Assembly (NCBI RefSeq): GCF_045124755.1
Contig: NZ_JBGVMK010000120.1
Strand: one strand, 5' to 3'
DNA length: 64,000 bases
Source: Succinimonas sp045124755
Lineage (GTDB): Bacteria; Pseudomonadota; Gammaproteobacteria; Enterobacterales; Succinivibrionaceae
Of the stretch, positions 44,730-54,601 are shown piece by piece (positions within the stretch are counted from its first letter, which is position 1; every line of letters begins with the position of its first letter). The notes under the pieces are model-generated. The model had not been told where the DNA came from. It searched no databases and saw only the letters and a program-made list of their open reading frames with translations. Both the position numbers and the translations under genes were made by a program.

Positions 44730-45056
44730 ATGGGCAGATTGTACTATTTCCTCTCCGTTATAGTTATTGGCGTGCTTGCTGTCATCTCTCTGAAATTTAC
44801 TGCAGATGTCATAATGGAACCCGTAATGCAGGCGCAGACTCCTGAAGCTAAGGAGGCTGCCAAGGCGGCTGTTAACACAGGGGTGTTTTGGGCAATTTAT
44901 GCCTTTTTCTACGCCCTGTTTCTGATAGCCACCTGCTTCCGTCTGGCTAATGCCGGCATGAACAAGCTGCTGGCTCTTCTTATGTTAATCCCCGCCGTTA
45001 GCTTTTTCTTCATGATTTTCCTCTTCTTCAAGGCTCCCTGCGAAGAAGAATACTAA
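44730..45056 (+). CDS. Small DUF805-like membrane protein A (108 aa)
   Basis: Three hydrophobic segments are visible (residues about 4-28, 50-72 and 80-100). RLANAGMNKLLALLMLIP resembles the R-x-x-D/N-A-G turn and following helix of DUF805 proteins, which usually have four helices; this is a short relative. The end is acidic (CEEEY). AAAGG sits nine bases before the ATG. It is a tandem paralog of the gene at 45369, and both follow a copy of the recN tail. Function unknown. Confidence 0.7.
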   Translation: MGRLYYFLSVIVIGVLAVISLKFTADVIMEPVMQAQTPEAKEAAKAAVNTGVFWAIYAFFYALFLIATCFRLANAGMNKLLALLMLIPAVSFFFMIFLFFKAPCEEEY

Positions 45057-45169
45057 TCAGAAAGCGCATAGAATGCCGGCTGATTATCTTCAACAGGAAG
45101 AACAGAAGATCGCGCAAACCGAAGCCTGTCGAGAGTTCCGGCAAATGCCCGGCAGCATCTGGCACATCA

Positions 45170-45220
45170 GCCCCGGAGACTGCTAATACCGCTCTGGAGG
45201 AGCTTCTTCAGGGGGATTAG
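45170..45220 (+). pseudogene. Second, shorter duplicate of the recN 3' end
   Basis: About 50 bases match the last codons of recN (ETANTTLEELLQGD-like and stop), followed by the same leader as after the copy at 44340-44581. It marks the left edge of the second recN-tail/membrane-gene unit. Confidence 0.8.
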
Positions 45221-45294
45221 CAGGAACGCATGAAGCCGCTCCTGATTTGCACAGCCGGAATGCGATCTCCGGTGTTATGAAAATGTTAAACCGC

Positions 45295-45322
45295 TTGCAT
45301 TTTTTTGTGATAAATGTATCAT
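45295..45322 (+). promoter_or_regulatory. Promoter of small membrane gene B
   Basis: TTGCAT and TATCAT separated by 16 bases, 46 bases before the ATG at 45369, in the duplicated leader. The rest of the leader, TTGAAAGGTATTTTGTT before the start, is also identical in copy A. Confidence 0.6.
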
Positions 45323-45368
45323 GGCGCTGTTTTGTTTTTAACCATCGTTTATTGAAAGGTATTTTGTT

Positions 45369-45680
45369 ATGGGCAGATTGTATTATTTCCTCTCCGTTAT
45401 AGCTATTGGCATTCTTGGATGCGGGGCCTCTCTGAGCCTTATTCCTATGGATGCCATAAAGCAGGCACAGACTCCTGAAGCTATGCAGGCTGCTATAGAT
45501 TCTATCAGCATGGGTAAGGTTTGGGCGATTAATATCATTTTCACCGTCCTGTTCATTGCTGCCACCTGCCTGCGTCTTGCTAATGCCGGCATGAGCAAGC
45601 TGCTGTCTCTTCTTATGTTCATCCCCCTCGTTAACTTCTGCTTCATGATTTTCCTCTTCTTCAAGGCTCCCCAGGAGTAA
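45369..45680 (+). CDS. Small DUF805-like membrane protein B (103 aa)
   Basis: Paralog of the protein at 44730. It shares MGRLYYFLSV at the start, QAQTPEA in the middle, CLRLANAGMSKLLSLLMFIPL near the end, and three hydrophobic segments. The loop between the first two segments differs most. A terminator follows about 68 bases after the stop. Probably an inner-membrane protein of unknown role. Confidence 0.7.
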   Translation: MGRLYYFLSVIAIGILGCGASLSLIPMDAIKQAQTPEAMQAAIDSISMGKVWAINIIFTVLFIAATCLRLANAGMSKLLSLLMFIPLVNFCFMIFLFFKAPQE

Positions 45681-45747
45681 TCAGAAAGCCCATTTGCGCT
45701 GACTGAATTTTCTTCATCAGGAAGAACAGGAAGATCGCAAAAACTGA

Positions 45748-45779
45748 AGTCTGTCGCTGTAATGGCGGCAGGCTTTTTT
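45748..45779 (+). terminator. Rho-independent terminator after membrane gene B
   Basis: A 10-bp stem (arms 45748-45757 and 45765-45774, two G-U pairs) with a 7-base loop and a run of six T. A disrupted version of the same sequence lies after gene A, where the second recN tail interrupts it. Confidence 0.75.
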
Positions 45780-45871
45780 GTCTGCATGATAGCTCCGGCC
45801 CCGGTTGAAATCCCCTTGCGGATACCGGGCGGAGGCCCGGTTTTCCGGGGACGGCTTTCCATGTTCACCGG

Positions 45872-48800
45872 TCACATCATGCCGGAGCTTTCCATAATAA
45901 CCTCGCTCTTAGAGGGATCGTTCTTTGAATGCTGCACCCGGATTTTTGACTTTATCATGGTGCCATGAACCACCTGATCCACGTGAGTGATAATGCCAAT
46001 CTGACGCTGCGTTACCGTGTTCAGAGTGCTTATCACTTCATCCAGACGTTCATTGTCCAAGGTATCAAAGCCTTCATCGATAAACATATTGTCCACCCGG
46101 ATATTGCCGGAGATGAGATCCGAAAGTCCCAGCGCCAGACCCAGAGCTACCCGGAACTTTTCGCCGCCGGAAAGGGAGTTTATGATGCGGTTCGTATCCC
46201 CCTGATAATGGTCGGTAACGATTATATCCAGAGAATTTGCCGTTTTTTCGCTGTCGGTCTGCCGTTCCGCCTGCTGAAGCTCATACCTGCCGCCGGTAAA
46301 GCTCCGAATGTAGAAATTGGCCTTGCTCATAAGATAACTGAAGGTAATGGTCTGCGCATAGGCGGCAAAGCTTTTTTTCTTTTCAAACATCTCAGCGAGC
46401 TTATAAAGAGGCCCGTTATCATTTTTGAGCTTCTCTTCCTTTTCCTGACATTCCTGAAGTGATTTAAGATTATCTTCATTGCTGCGCAGTTTGAAGGAAA
46501 GCTCGTTTTTGTCGCCGTCTATCATAGTCCTGCTTTGGGCAAGCTCCTCCTCCAGGCCCTCGCGAAGCTTGCCTTCCGGAGTAAAATCATCCTCGGAAAG
46601 CCCTTTGCGATGCTGCTCCAGAGAATTATTGAACTTATCCAGCACCGCATTCTGTTCCCGGATCTGATTGCCGGTTTCGGAAAGGCGAGCCTGCACGCTC
46701 TTCACGGCAGTTTTAGCGCTGTTGTAAACCTCGGAAGTAATATCAAGTCCGGCAATGATTTCCGCTCCTGAAAATTCTTCGTTAGCGCTGGCAATCAATG
46801 CGGCCTTCTCTGACATTTCAGTCTGCTTGTCAGAAAGCTCCTTTCTGATGTTATTAAGCTCTCTGGTATTATTCTCCATAAGAACCTGATGGTTTTTAAC
46901 CGCGTTTTCACTGTTGTTAAAGTTAAGTTCAGCGTCCTTAAGCTCCTTTTCCGCCGCAGATACGGCTTTTTCCAGGAATTCCCTGAGACCGGCAAGGCCG
47001 CGGCCATCGGTTATGCGTTCGATTTCAGCATCGGTCTCAGCCTTTTTATTTTTGGTATCGGCCAGATCTGCTTCAAACCCCTGTCGCCGGGCTTTCGCAG
47101 CTTCCTGCCGTTCCTGACATCCGGTGATACTGGCGTTGATGCCCTTAAGCTCAGCATCCAGCTTTTCCAGCCGGCCTGGATAGGCGGATAACCGCTCTGC
47201 CGTTTCTGAGAGTTCCTTAATTCGGGTTTTGAACTCCTTATCAGCAGCTCCGGCCAGTTCCTCCCAGATGCTTCTGATAAAGGCGCTGTCAGTTTTAACC
47301 TGAAGAGACTCCAAACGGGCTGAGGTTTCCGTAATTTGATCTCTGATCTTATTCAGGCTTTCCTGCTCCTTTTGGTAGCTCTCACAATCATTCTGCGCCT
47401 TCCGGAGGATCGTCCGGGCGGTTTTGAGCTCCTTCTCCGCTCCCGAAATTTTGTCAGATCCGGTTTTGAGACTTGCCTCATAGGCCTTCAGACTATCAGC
47501 GCAGCGTGTTCCTCCGGAAAGATTTTCTGTAAATTCAGAAACTGCCGGAGCTAAAGCAAGGGAGGAAACGCCTGGGCCGGAACCCTGAACGTCCAGATAA
47601 GCGAGGAATGCGCTGAGAACCTCTGACAGCCTGGCAAGATCGCCATTTAAGAAATCGCCGGAAGTTCTGAGGAACTCATTAGCCGGATCTGAAAGCTCGC
47701 TAAGCTCCTTTCTGATGACAGCAATACCAGAGAGAGAGGCCTCCGGGAGACTTGTCCCGAGATCTGCCGCATTACTGAGATTTCCGGAAAGCTGCTCCTG
47801 TTCCGTTCTTATATCCTTTTGCTTGCGCTGCATCAGATCCCTCAGATTTTCCAGCCCCTTAATGCCTTCATTAAGGTTCTGCCGGGCCCGGGTCTGCTCA
47901 TCTTCGGAAGCTCTGATGGCCTTCTCGAATTCATTGCGGCAGGTCTGGGCCTTGTCATGCCCCGACAAAAGCTTTTCAAGATTGGCGTTGTGCTCTGCCA
48001 TTTCCTGATCCCGGAGTTCGATGGCAGCGGCGATATTTTTTTCCTGCTTCATCTTATCTGAGAGCTCTTCGCTGGCATCTTTAAGGCTGTTTTCATTAGC
48101 TTCAGTGTTCCTGGTATTGTTATCAAGGGCGCTGTTAGTCTCGGAAATACGCTTTACGGTTTCTTCATACCAGCTGACCCGGGACTGGTACTCCTCCTGA
48201 GAGCTCTCTTTGATAAGATCCCTGAATACCTTTTGAATAACCTCATCACCGGAAACAGTTAAGGAATCTCGATCCTTAAGATCGCTTTCCTTCTTCTCCC
48301 GGAGACTCTTAAGAGCATTGTTAAGATCATCAATCTGATCTCGGGCAGCGGCGATCTCCTCGCGGGATCTGGGTACGCCGCGGATTGTGTCATCAATTTC
48401 CGTTAGCGTGCCAGAAGTCTTCTCCAGGGTATCTGTCCGGAACTTAGCAAGATCGGCAGCAGCGTTACTGAGATCTTCCTTAAGAGCATTAAGGGCGGCG
48501 GTTTTATCAAATACCGGATATGCCTCAGCCCGCTCCAGATCCTGCTGATACCAGGCAGCGATTCCGGAAATCTCGGAGAGCTCGGTACCGGTAAGAAAAT
48601 GAAGCCCTAAGCCCTTTTCCGCTGTTTCCTGAAGCAGTGTCTTCAGCTTGGCAATGATACCGGATACCGGAGGTTCTGCCCCTGACGCCATTCCGCCCAG
48701 AGTATTAAAAAGCCCTGTTATCTCATCACGGCCGGCAGCAAGATCCTTAACGCCTCCGGCGATATTGCGGATTTCCTTTATAAGATCCTTCCGGTATTTA

Positions 48801-51451
48801 TCGATACAGGTTTCCAGAGCTGTTTTATCTGCATTCAGCTTTTTAAGTTCCTTTTCGGCAGCTTCGAGATCGCTTTCGTACTGAGGAAGTTCGCTTATGA
48901 GCTTTTCCCAAAATTCTGCAATCTCCTTATTACTGCCATCAAGCCCCGGATGATCCCGGGATCCGCAGCAGGGACACGGTTCTCCGGATTTCAGCTTAAT
49001 GGCAGTATCCTTAATATGCTTTGCCGCCTTGCAGGCGCTGATATTCTGGTTCAGTTCCTTAATTCTCTTTTCAATAGCGGTAATGGGGGAATTATCGCCC
49101 TGAAAAACCTTGAACTTATCGTTATCCCGGGATGCCTGAGCGCAGTTTTCCAAAAAGGCGTCTGTCAGGTTCTGAAAATTTCTGATGCGGCCGTCCGTAT
49201 CCCTGATAAAGGCATCCAGTCTGGAGAACATCTTCTGACAGGTCTTCAAAGTTTCCTGTGCAGCGGTGTATGGCTCTGCTGAAGGAAGATCATCAAGAGG
49301 CGAGGAAAAGCCGGATTCTTGCAAAACCAGCTCCTGATAAGCCTGAAATTTTTGGTTAAGAAGGTTTTTCGCAGCGGTTAAATCCTGTTCCCGTTCCGCC
49401 ATATCACGGTCATAGCCCGCAATATAGCCGCTCAGCATTCGGTACTTATCAGACATGCGGTAAAGATCGTTCCATGCGGACTCCAGCGGCTGCCATTCCT
49501 GATCCTGATCCATTCTGACGTTCAAATCAGCGCGCTCGCTTTCGAGCTTCTCCTTTTCATTTTTCAGAGCTTCAAGCCGCGACTTAACCTCGGCAAGATG
49601 CTTTTGGCAGGTATCATGCTGTCCCTTCAGTTCCAATTTCGCCTTTTCGGTCTCCAAAACCCGTGCTTCCAGTTCTTCCGCCTGTTTAAGATCCGGTTCC
49701 TTTGCCGCATAAGCATCCCGTTTTTCCTTAAGAGCCTTCTCCCTTTCGCCGAGTTTTTCCAGACTCTCCAGGCAGGCCTGATAACGGCCGGAAACACCGG
49801 CGGCGTCATTAAGGTAGCATTCCGTGGCGTTCAGGAGAGCGGAGACATTGTTCCTGAGTCCGGAAGAAAGAGCATGCCAGTCCTCCAGCCTTTCCAGGGC
49901 CGCATCCAGAGGGGCGGAGTCAGGCAGTTCGCCTGCGGCAAAGGAATATGTTCCGCTGTCCTGAGTAAGAGCGTGATACTGCTGCCAGTTTGTCTCCCAG
50001 GCGGAAACGCGGCTCTTCATGGCTGCGGTAACATCTCCGGCCTCATTGTCAAGTCTGGTGAGAAGCTTCCCCTGACTGCGGTATTCCGGGAGCTTGGCAT
50101 TAAGATCATTCCATACCGGGAGGAGATCCTGATACTTGCTGTCTCTCTCCTGAGCAGCCACCAGCTCCTTGCGGCGGGCTTCGGCGTCCGTTTTTTGGCC
50201 GTCATGAGTCTTAAGCTCCTGATCGATTTTTGAAAGAGTTTTGTTTTCAGCTTCAATATTGCTCTTCAGATTCTCCAGATCTCCGGCCAGACGGGATCTG
50301 CTTTGGGTCAGGGCTTCGGCTCTTGCCAAAACAGGCTTCCGGGCATCTCTTTCCGAAAGCCGGAGATCTCTGTTCCGGGTTTTCTCGTCACGGATTTTCC
50401 GGTTTTCCTCAAGTCTGGTGTTAAGCTCCGGAGTTCTGGCATTGAGTTCTGTCTCCCTTCTCTCATGATCTGCCTTTAATTTCACCTGAAGTTTTATATC
50501 AGAGTGTATATCTCTCAGGGGAGAAACCAGATCGTAAAGGGTGATGGTGCGATTTTCCCGCTGAAGTCCGTTAAGCTCGCTTTCCAATTCCTCTTTCTGA
50601 TGCTCTAAGGTTTCGGTGATGCCTTTAACGGAGCTTATCTGCTTCTGGCAGTCCGTGAAATCGGACACTGCCTTAATTCTGGCATCGACGGCATTGAGCT
50701 CGGTATTTAAGCGGTTAATCTGACATTCGGTTTCGGAAATCTCCTCAGGCTGCAAAAGTCTGGCTTTAATGCTATCCATCTGAAGCTGCAGATCATTTTT
50801 TTCCCTATCGATGATACCGGTTCGTTTCTTCACTACAACGTCGATGTTCTTATAGATTTCGGTGCCGGTAAGATTTTCCAGAAGCTCAATCTTTTTATTT
50901 GAATCCTCATCAAGAAAAGCGGTAAACTCCCCCTGAGGGAGAATAATGATCTTGCTGAACTGACTCCAGGAAAGGCCAGTGCACCTGGCAACGTCCGAAT
51001 CTTGAAGCTTTTTTCCGTCTTTGGTTGTTGCCACGGTTTTAACCGGTTTTCCGGCTTTGTCCAATAATCTGATATTGTGGGAATAAGAGTAATTTTTTCG
51101 TTTCAGCTCTATTTCATAACGAGCTCGGTAAAGCTCGCCGTCCCGGCCGATAAAATCCACTTCGGCAAAGCATGAGGTCAGTCCTCTGGTCATAATATGA
51201 ATATTATCTGCCGTAGAAACGTCAGATAAATTGTCATCAAGAGCCAACCCCCCTTGCCGACTGCCCTTGGATATTCTGGGGGTCAGACCGTAAAGTCCCA
51301 GACAGATGGCATCCAATATGGTGCTTTTGCCGGCGCCGGTGTCTCCGATAATGGCAAATACTTCGTTCTTGCCACCCGTAAGCTTCCGAAAATCAATCTC
51401 AAATTTCTGAAGGCTGGCCAAATTCTTTCCTGCAACTCTTAAAATCTTCAT
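45872..51451 (-). CDS. sbcC: Exonuclease subunit SbcC, unusually long
   Basis: The SMC-like ATPase subunit of the SbcCD (Rad50/Mre11) nuclease that opens hairpins and trims DNA ends. Walker A is GDTGAGKST near residues 36-44, followed by ILDAICLGLYGLTPRIS. Very long coiled coils surround a zinc hook with CPCC near residue 825. The C-terminal head has SLSGGEKFRVALGLALGLS (signature) and MFIDEGFDTLD (Walker B). At 1859 residues it is far longer than E. coli SbcC (about 1050), and the extra length is all in the arms. It follows sbcD after 58 bases, the usual operon order. Confidence 0.95.
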   Translation of the reverse strand: MKILRVAGKNLASLQKFEIDFRKLTGGKNEVFAIIGDTGAGKSTILDAICLGLYGLTPRISKGSRQGGLALDDNLSDVSTADNIHIMTRGLTSCFAEVDFIGRDGELYRARYEIELKRKNYSYSHNIRLLDKAGKPVKTVATTKDGKKLQDSDVARCTGLSWSQFSKIIILPQGEFTAFLDEDSNKKIELLENLTGTEIYKNIDVVVKKRTGIIDREKNDLQLQMDSIKARLLQPEEISETECQINRLNTELNAVDARIKAVSDFTDCQKQISSVKGITETLEHQKEELESELNGLQRENRTITLYDLVSPLRDIHSDIKLQVKLKADHERRETELNARTPELNTRLEENRKIRDEKTRNRDLRLSERDARKPVLARAEALTQSRSRLAGDLENLKSNIEAENKTLSKIDQELKTHDGQKTDAEARRKELVAAQERDSKYQDLLPVWNDLNAKLPEYRSQGKLLTRLDNEAGDVTAAMKSRVSAWETNWQQYHALTQDSGTYSFAAGELPDSAPLDAALERLEDWHALSSGLRNNVSALLNATECYLNDAAGVSGRYQACLESLEKLGEREKALKEKRDAYAAKEPDLKQAEELEARVLETEKAKLELKGQHDTCQKHLAEVKSRLEALKNEKEKLESERADLNVRMDQDQEWQPLESAWNDLYRMSDKYRMLSGYIAGYDRDMAEREQDLTAAKNLLNQKFQAYQELVLQESGFSSPLDDLPSAEPYTAAQETLKTCQKMFSRLDAFIRDTDGRIRNFQNLTDAFLENCAQASRDNDKFKVFQGDNSPITAIEKRIKELNQNISACKAAKHIKDTAIKLKSGEPCPCCGSRDHPGLDGSNKEIAEFWEKLISELPQYESDLEAAEKELKKLNADKTALETCIDKYRKDLIKEIRNIAGGVKDLAAGRDEITGLFNTLGGMASGAEPPVSGIIAKLKTLLQETAEKGLGLHFLTGTELSEISGIAAWYQQDLERAEAYPVFDKTAALNALKEDLSNAAADLAKFRTDTLEKTSGTLTEIDDTIRGVPRSREEIAAARDQIDDLNNALKSLREKKESDLKDRDSLTVSGDEVIQKVFRDLIKESSQEEYQSRVSWYEETVKRISETNSALDNNTRNTEANENSLKDASEELSDKMKQEKNIAAAIELRDQEMAEHNANLEKLLSGHDKAQTCRNEFEKAIRASEDEQTRARQNLNEGIKGLENLRDLMQRKQKDIRTEQEQLSGNLSNAADLGTSLPEASLSGIAVIRKELSELSDPANEFLRTSGDFLNGDLARLSEVLSAFLAYLDVQGSGPGVSSLALAPAVSEFTENLSGGTRCADSLKAYEASLKTGSDKISGAEKELKTARTILRKAQNDCESYQKEQESLNKIRDQITETSARLESLQVKTDSAFIRSIWEELAGAADKEFKTRIKELSETAERLSAYPGRLEKLDAELKGINASITGCQERQEAAKARRQGFEADLADTKNKKAETDAEIERITDGRGLAGLREFLEKAVSAAEKELKDAELNFNNSENAVKNHQVLMENNTRELNNIRKELSDKQTEMSEKAALIASANEEFSGAEIIAGLDITSEVYNSAKTAVKSVQARLSETGNQIREQNAVLDKFNNSLEQHRKGLSEDDFTPEGKLREGLEEELAQSRTMIDGDKNELSFKLRSNEDNLKSLQECQEKEEKLKNDNGPLYKLAEMFEKKKSFAAYAQTITFSYLMSKANFYIRSFTGGRYELQQAERQTDSEKTANSLDIIVTDHYQGDTNRIINSLSGGEKFRVALGLALGLSDLISGNIRVDNMFIDEGFDTLDNERLDEVISTLNTVTQRQIGIITHVDQVVHGTMIKSKIRVQHSKNDPSKSEVIMESSGMM

Positions 51452-51509
51452 AGCGATGTCACTCTTTATTCACTGATTCTTTCTGCGCTTTTCCCGAAGG
51501 CTTCGGATG

Positions 51510-52940
51510 TTATTTCCCGGTCATAACTTTTGCGGTCGTCTTCTTCCTGCCCTTGCTTCCGGATGTTTCCTGTGTTCCTTCGGCTTCCCTGATAATGTCG
51601 GACAACAGGGCCCTAAGCTCCGAACTCATGTCAGCTCCATGATTAACCTCCCGGTACATCCGCTCAGCCAGTGTCATGGGGTCGGTAATATCGCGGAGAT
51701 CCTGAATGTCCTGATCCCCGTTATTATTCCGGAATGAAGCGGCAGTTTTTAAAATCACATTCTTGTCGCATATCCGGGCCAGCCTGCCGGCTAAATTGTT
51801 AAGCTTGCTCTCCAGAACATCCCGAAACTCCCTGGATGTGCTAAAGGCGGAATGCTCCGGATCATAAAGAGCGAATACCGACAGAAAAGGGAGTCCCCCG
51901 GGATTCTTCTCTCTCACGTTTTCTTCGTTCCGGGCCGAAAGACCGTCCAGAATGTCAAAAACCTCATCTTCGCCGGCAGTCCCTCCTCTTTGCGGGATTC
52001 TGATAAACTCCACTGACCGCTTAAAAGGCTTTGTCTGCACGGAGATCGCGAAACCGGCTTTGCCGTCAGAAGATGGTCTGAAATCCACCATATCCACCCC
52101 GTTGGAGTAGTTAAGCTCCCCGAAATTTACCGGGAGGGGCGAACCTGAGTACCGGATAGCAAGGGATTTCTCAATGATATTCTGCCGGAGATGGATATGA
52201 CCGAGGGCAGTATAGTCATAGCCGTCAAAGATCTGAGCGCTCACCTGTCCTTCCCCGCCCAGAATGTTAACCTTGTTCTCATCCTGCTCGCCGATGGCGG
52301 AATTCTTAACATAGAAGTGCCCCATGGCTATCACCGGCACCCGGCCCTCACGCGCCTCGGGATAGCGCTCCCGGATACAGGCAAGGCAGCTCTGATAAAG
52401 GTTTCGGACGGCGGTTTCGTAATCACCGGCGTCGCTGTTCAGGGTAAGACCGGAAACTCCCGCAGGCGTCAGAAACGGCATAGATACAATAACAGCCCGC
52501 AAAGTCTCTCCGTTATATACGGGATAAACCAGCTTCTCATAGTCAGGTTCCATAACAGAACCATTTTCGCCGCTGATTATCACCGGAAGCTCCCCTGTTA
52601 TTCTCAGTCTGTCACAGGTCTCCATGTAAATGGAGATGTTGTCTATTTTCCGGCCGCTGTCATGATTGCCGCTGGTAACCACGATATGGAGATCGGGATT
52701 CTCCCGGCGGATCATGTTCAGCGTGTTCCCGAAGAACTTCTCCGCATCAAAGCTGGGGGTTACATTATCAAAAATATCCCCGGCAATAAGCATTACCTCG
52801 GGCTTTCCCTCCGCAATGCTTTCCAGCAGTGATTTTCTGAAATATTCATATTCCTGGCTTCTGTCGAAGTCATGCAGCCTTTTGCCAAGATGCCAGTCGG
52901 AGGTGTGAAGGATTCTTAAGGCGCGGTTTTCTGAAGTCAT
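51510..52940 (-). CDS. sbcD: Exonuclease subunit SbcD
   Basis: The Mre11-type manganese nuclease subunit of SbcCD. The metal-binding motifs are in order: LHTSDWHLGKRL near the N-terminus, AGDIFDN, VTSGNHDSGRKID, AMGHFYV and YTALGHIHLRQ. 476 residues, slightly longer than E. coli SbcD, with a Lys/Thr-rich C-terminal tail. It is the first gene of the sbcDC operon. The unknown gene at 53044 lies 103 bases upstream on the same strand. Confidence 0.95.
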   Translation of the reverse strand: MTSENRALRILHTSDWHLGKRLHDFDRSQEYEYFRKSLLESIAEGKPEVMLIAGDIFDNVTPSFDAEKFFGNTLNMIRRENPDLHIVVTSGNHDSGRKIDNISIYMETCDRLRITGELPVIISGENGSVMEPDYEKLVYPVYNGETLRAVIVSMPFLTPAGVSGLTLNSDAGDYETAVRNLYQSCLACIRERYPEAREGRVPVIAMGHFYVKNSAIGEQDENKVNILGGEGQVSAQIFDGYDYTALGHIHLRQNIIEKSLAIRYSGSPLPVNFGELNYSNGVDMVDFRPSSDGKAGFAISVQTKPFKRSVEFIRIPQRGGTAGEDEVFDILDGLSARNEENVREKNPGGLPFLSVFALYDPEHSAFSTSREFRDVLESKLNNLAGRLARICDKNVILKTAASFRNNNGDQDIQDLRDITDPMTLAERMYREVNHGADMSSELRALLSDIIREAEGTQETSGSKGRKKTTAKVMTGK

Positions 52941-53043
52941 AGGGGGTTCCTTGCTTTTATGGGAGATAACGATTCACCTGCGTCTTTCACAGGCGACGCG
53001 CCTAAAAAGGCGCATTAAAAAATGGGTAAACCGGGGCATAAAG

Positions 53044-53433
53044 TCATCCGGGCATCAGGGCATCAATAACGTCCGCGATAAACATGCATCGGCCGTTATT
53101 CCGGTACGCGGTTAAAACCTGTTCGTTTTTACGAACGAAGCTTCCGAAGAACGCCAGGTCTTCGGAAGTCAATCCGTCAGAAGTTCCGCTGATTTCACCA
53201 TCGGGAACGGTCATTTCAAACATGTTCGCGGACTCCATCTTATCGTGAAGGCTGTTCTGGATCCTGATTCTCGGCCCGCATTTCTCATAGTCTTTTGCCT
53301 TGATGGTAATGTTAGCCGGCATTCCTTTAATCCGTCTTTTGGAGATATTCGCAAACTCGCAAGCCATCTCTGCATCTTCAGCGAAGATGTCTTTGTCTGA
53401 AGCATTTTCCTCTGAAGAATTTTTATTATTCAT
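53044..53433 (-). CDS. Unknown small protein (129 aa), paralog of the gene at 16274
   Basis: Same unrecognised family as the gene at 16274-16624, sharing PANITI, PRIRIQ, MTVPDGEISG, FFGSFVRKNE and a closing VIDALM. The acidic Ser/Asn/Glu-rich N-terminus differs. I start at ATG 53431-53433 (MNNKNSSEEN). A longer frame upstream to 53601 adds an unrelated basic segment. It lies next to sbcD and may share its transcript, though a link to DNA repair is not shown. Confidence 0.62.
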   Translation of the reverse strand: MNNKNSSEENASDKDIFAEDAEMACEFANISKRRIKGMPANITIKAKDYEKCGPRIRIQNSLHDKMESANMFEMTVPDGEISGTSDGLTSEDLAFFGSFVRKNEQVLTAYRNNGRCMFIADVIDALMPG

Positions 53434-53857
53434 ATCCGTCCCTGATTGCCCGCTTGTCTGATAGTTTTCATGAGCGCTGACAAGTAAGATTAATTTCGTC
53501 TTGACGAGATTCGCGAAGGCGGCTTCGGCACCCCGGCTCAGCGGTGAGGAGAAAAACACCGGAGCCGAAATGCCGCGCCGCCGCCATAAAAATGATGTCA
53601 TACCGGAATTGCAAAAATCAATGTTTTTTAAAAATTATTTTAAAAGTATGATCAATTTATAATTTTTGAGACGAATCATGATACGGAAGCAAAAGGAAGA
53701 GCCGCAGGGACATGGCTGCAAGGCTCCGGGAAGCCGCTCCGCCTAAGGATTCCCGGAAGGAGCAGAAAAAAGAACAGGGACGGAATCCGGGGCTGACAGC
53801 GCCGGAAAGTCCTCAGACAGGAACAGAGAATTTCCTGAAAAACCGGGAGATGCCGGG
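53434..53857. other. Intergenic 424 bp
   Basis: Contains a very AT-rich block (about 53605-53690) that probably holds the promoter for the minus-strand genes at 53044 and downstream. The part near 53700-53857 is GC-rich, with no gene or clear terminator. Confidence 0.45.
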
Positions 53858-54412
53858 CTAATAATGCCGGATCACCTCAAAGCGCTGGAGGGCGTAATGC
53901 TCACTGGGATCGATCCCGGCCTTGCGGCAGGCGATAAAAATCTGATGATCCACGGACTCCACCCCTTCCAGATCCGGAAGGAGAAGCCCCCTTCTGCCGC
54001 CGCAGGTGACTATGACCCCGTAGCGCTTAATATCAAGTTCGCTTTTGGAGGAAATCGGCTCCGGAGCTCCCAGCACATCCACCGAGATGTCCAGAAATTG
54101 CAGTTCACTGGCGGCAATGGGATGGAACCTGGGATCCTGGGTGGCGGCGCAAATGGCATTACGGATAATCTCCTCAGCCAGAGACGGCATTACGGGAGCA
54201 ATGGTGCCGATGCAGCCTCTGAGTTCCCCCAGCTTATGGATGGATACAAAGGCCCCTGCTTGTTCCTTATAAAGTGCTTCCGGAAGATCTTTCGGCACCG
54301 GGATGATATTCCTGTCTGTCACATATGCGGTTATGGTGTCCCAGGCCAGCCTGACCCAGGGATCGGCATTGCTGCGTTTCTTCTGACATTCCTGAACCTG
54401 CGCTTCTGTCAT
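53858..54412 (-). CDS. AMMECR1-domain protein (AmmeMemoRadiSam protein A)
   Basis: A 184-residue AMMECR1-fold protein: GAFVSIHKLGELRGCIGTI with the signature at residues 64-70, then SLAEEIIRNAICAATQDPRF and LDISVDVL. The C-terminal LLLPDLEG-VESVDHQ segment is typical. It pairs in many bacteria with a MEMO/LigB-like protein and a radical SAM enzyme of the AmmeMemoRadiSam system, whose product is unknown. The MEMO-like gene is 189 bases upstream on the same strand; no radical SAM gene lies in the window. Confidence 0.88.
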   Translation of the reverse strand: MTEAQVQECQKKRSNADPWVRLAWDTITAYVTDRNIIPVPKDLPEALYKEQAGAFVSIHKLGELRGCIGTIAPVMPSLAEEIIRNAICAATQDPRFHPIAASELQFLDISVDVLGAPEPISSKSELDIKRYGVIVTCGGRRGLLLPDLEGVESVDHQIFIACRKAGIDPSEHYALQRFEVIRHY

Positions 54413-54601
54413 GGCGTTTCTCCTCTATTGCCTGTTTTCCTCTTATCTGCCTTGGTATTTCCTGCCTGCTATTCTTTATCTCTGTCGGCTGTTCTTTGCA
54501 GGCATGGCGGCGGTCTCTTTTCTTTTACCAGTTTCTTTCTCACCTGCCTTATCTATGTTCCGGTGATCAGAACCGGGATTCCGGAACTTCTCACGGAACA
54601 G

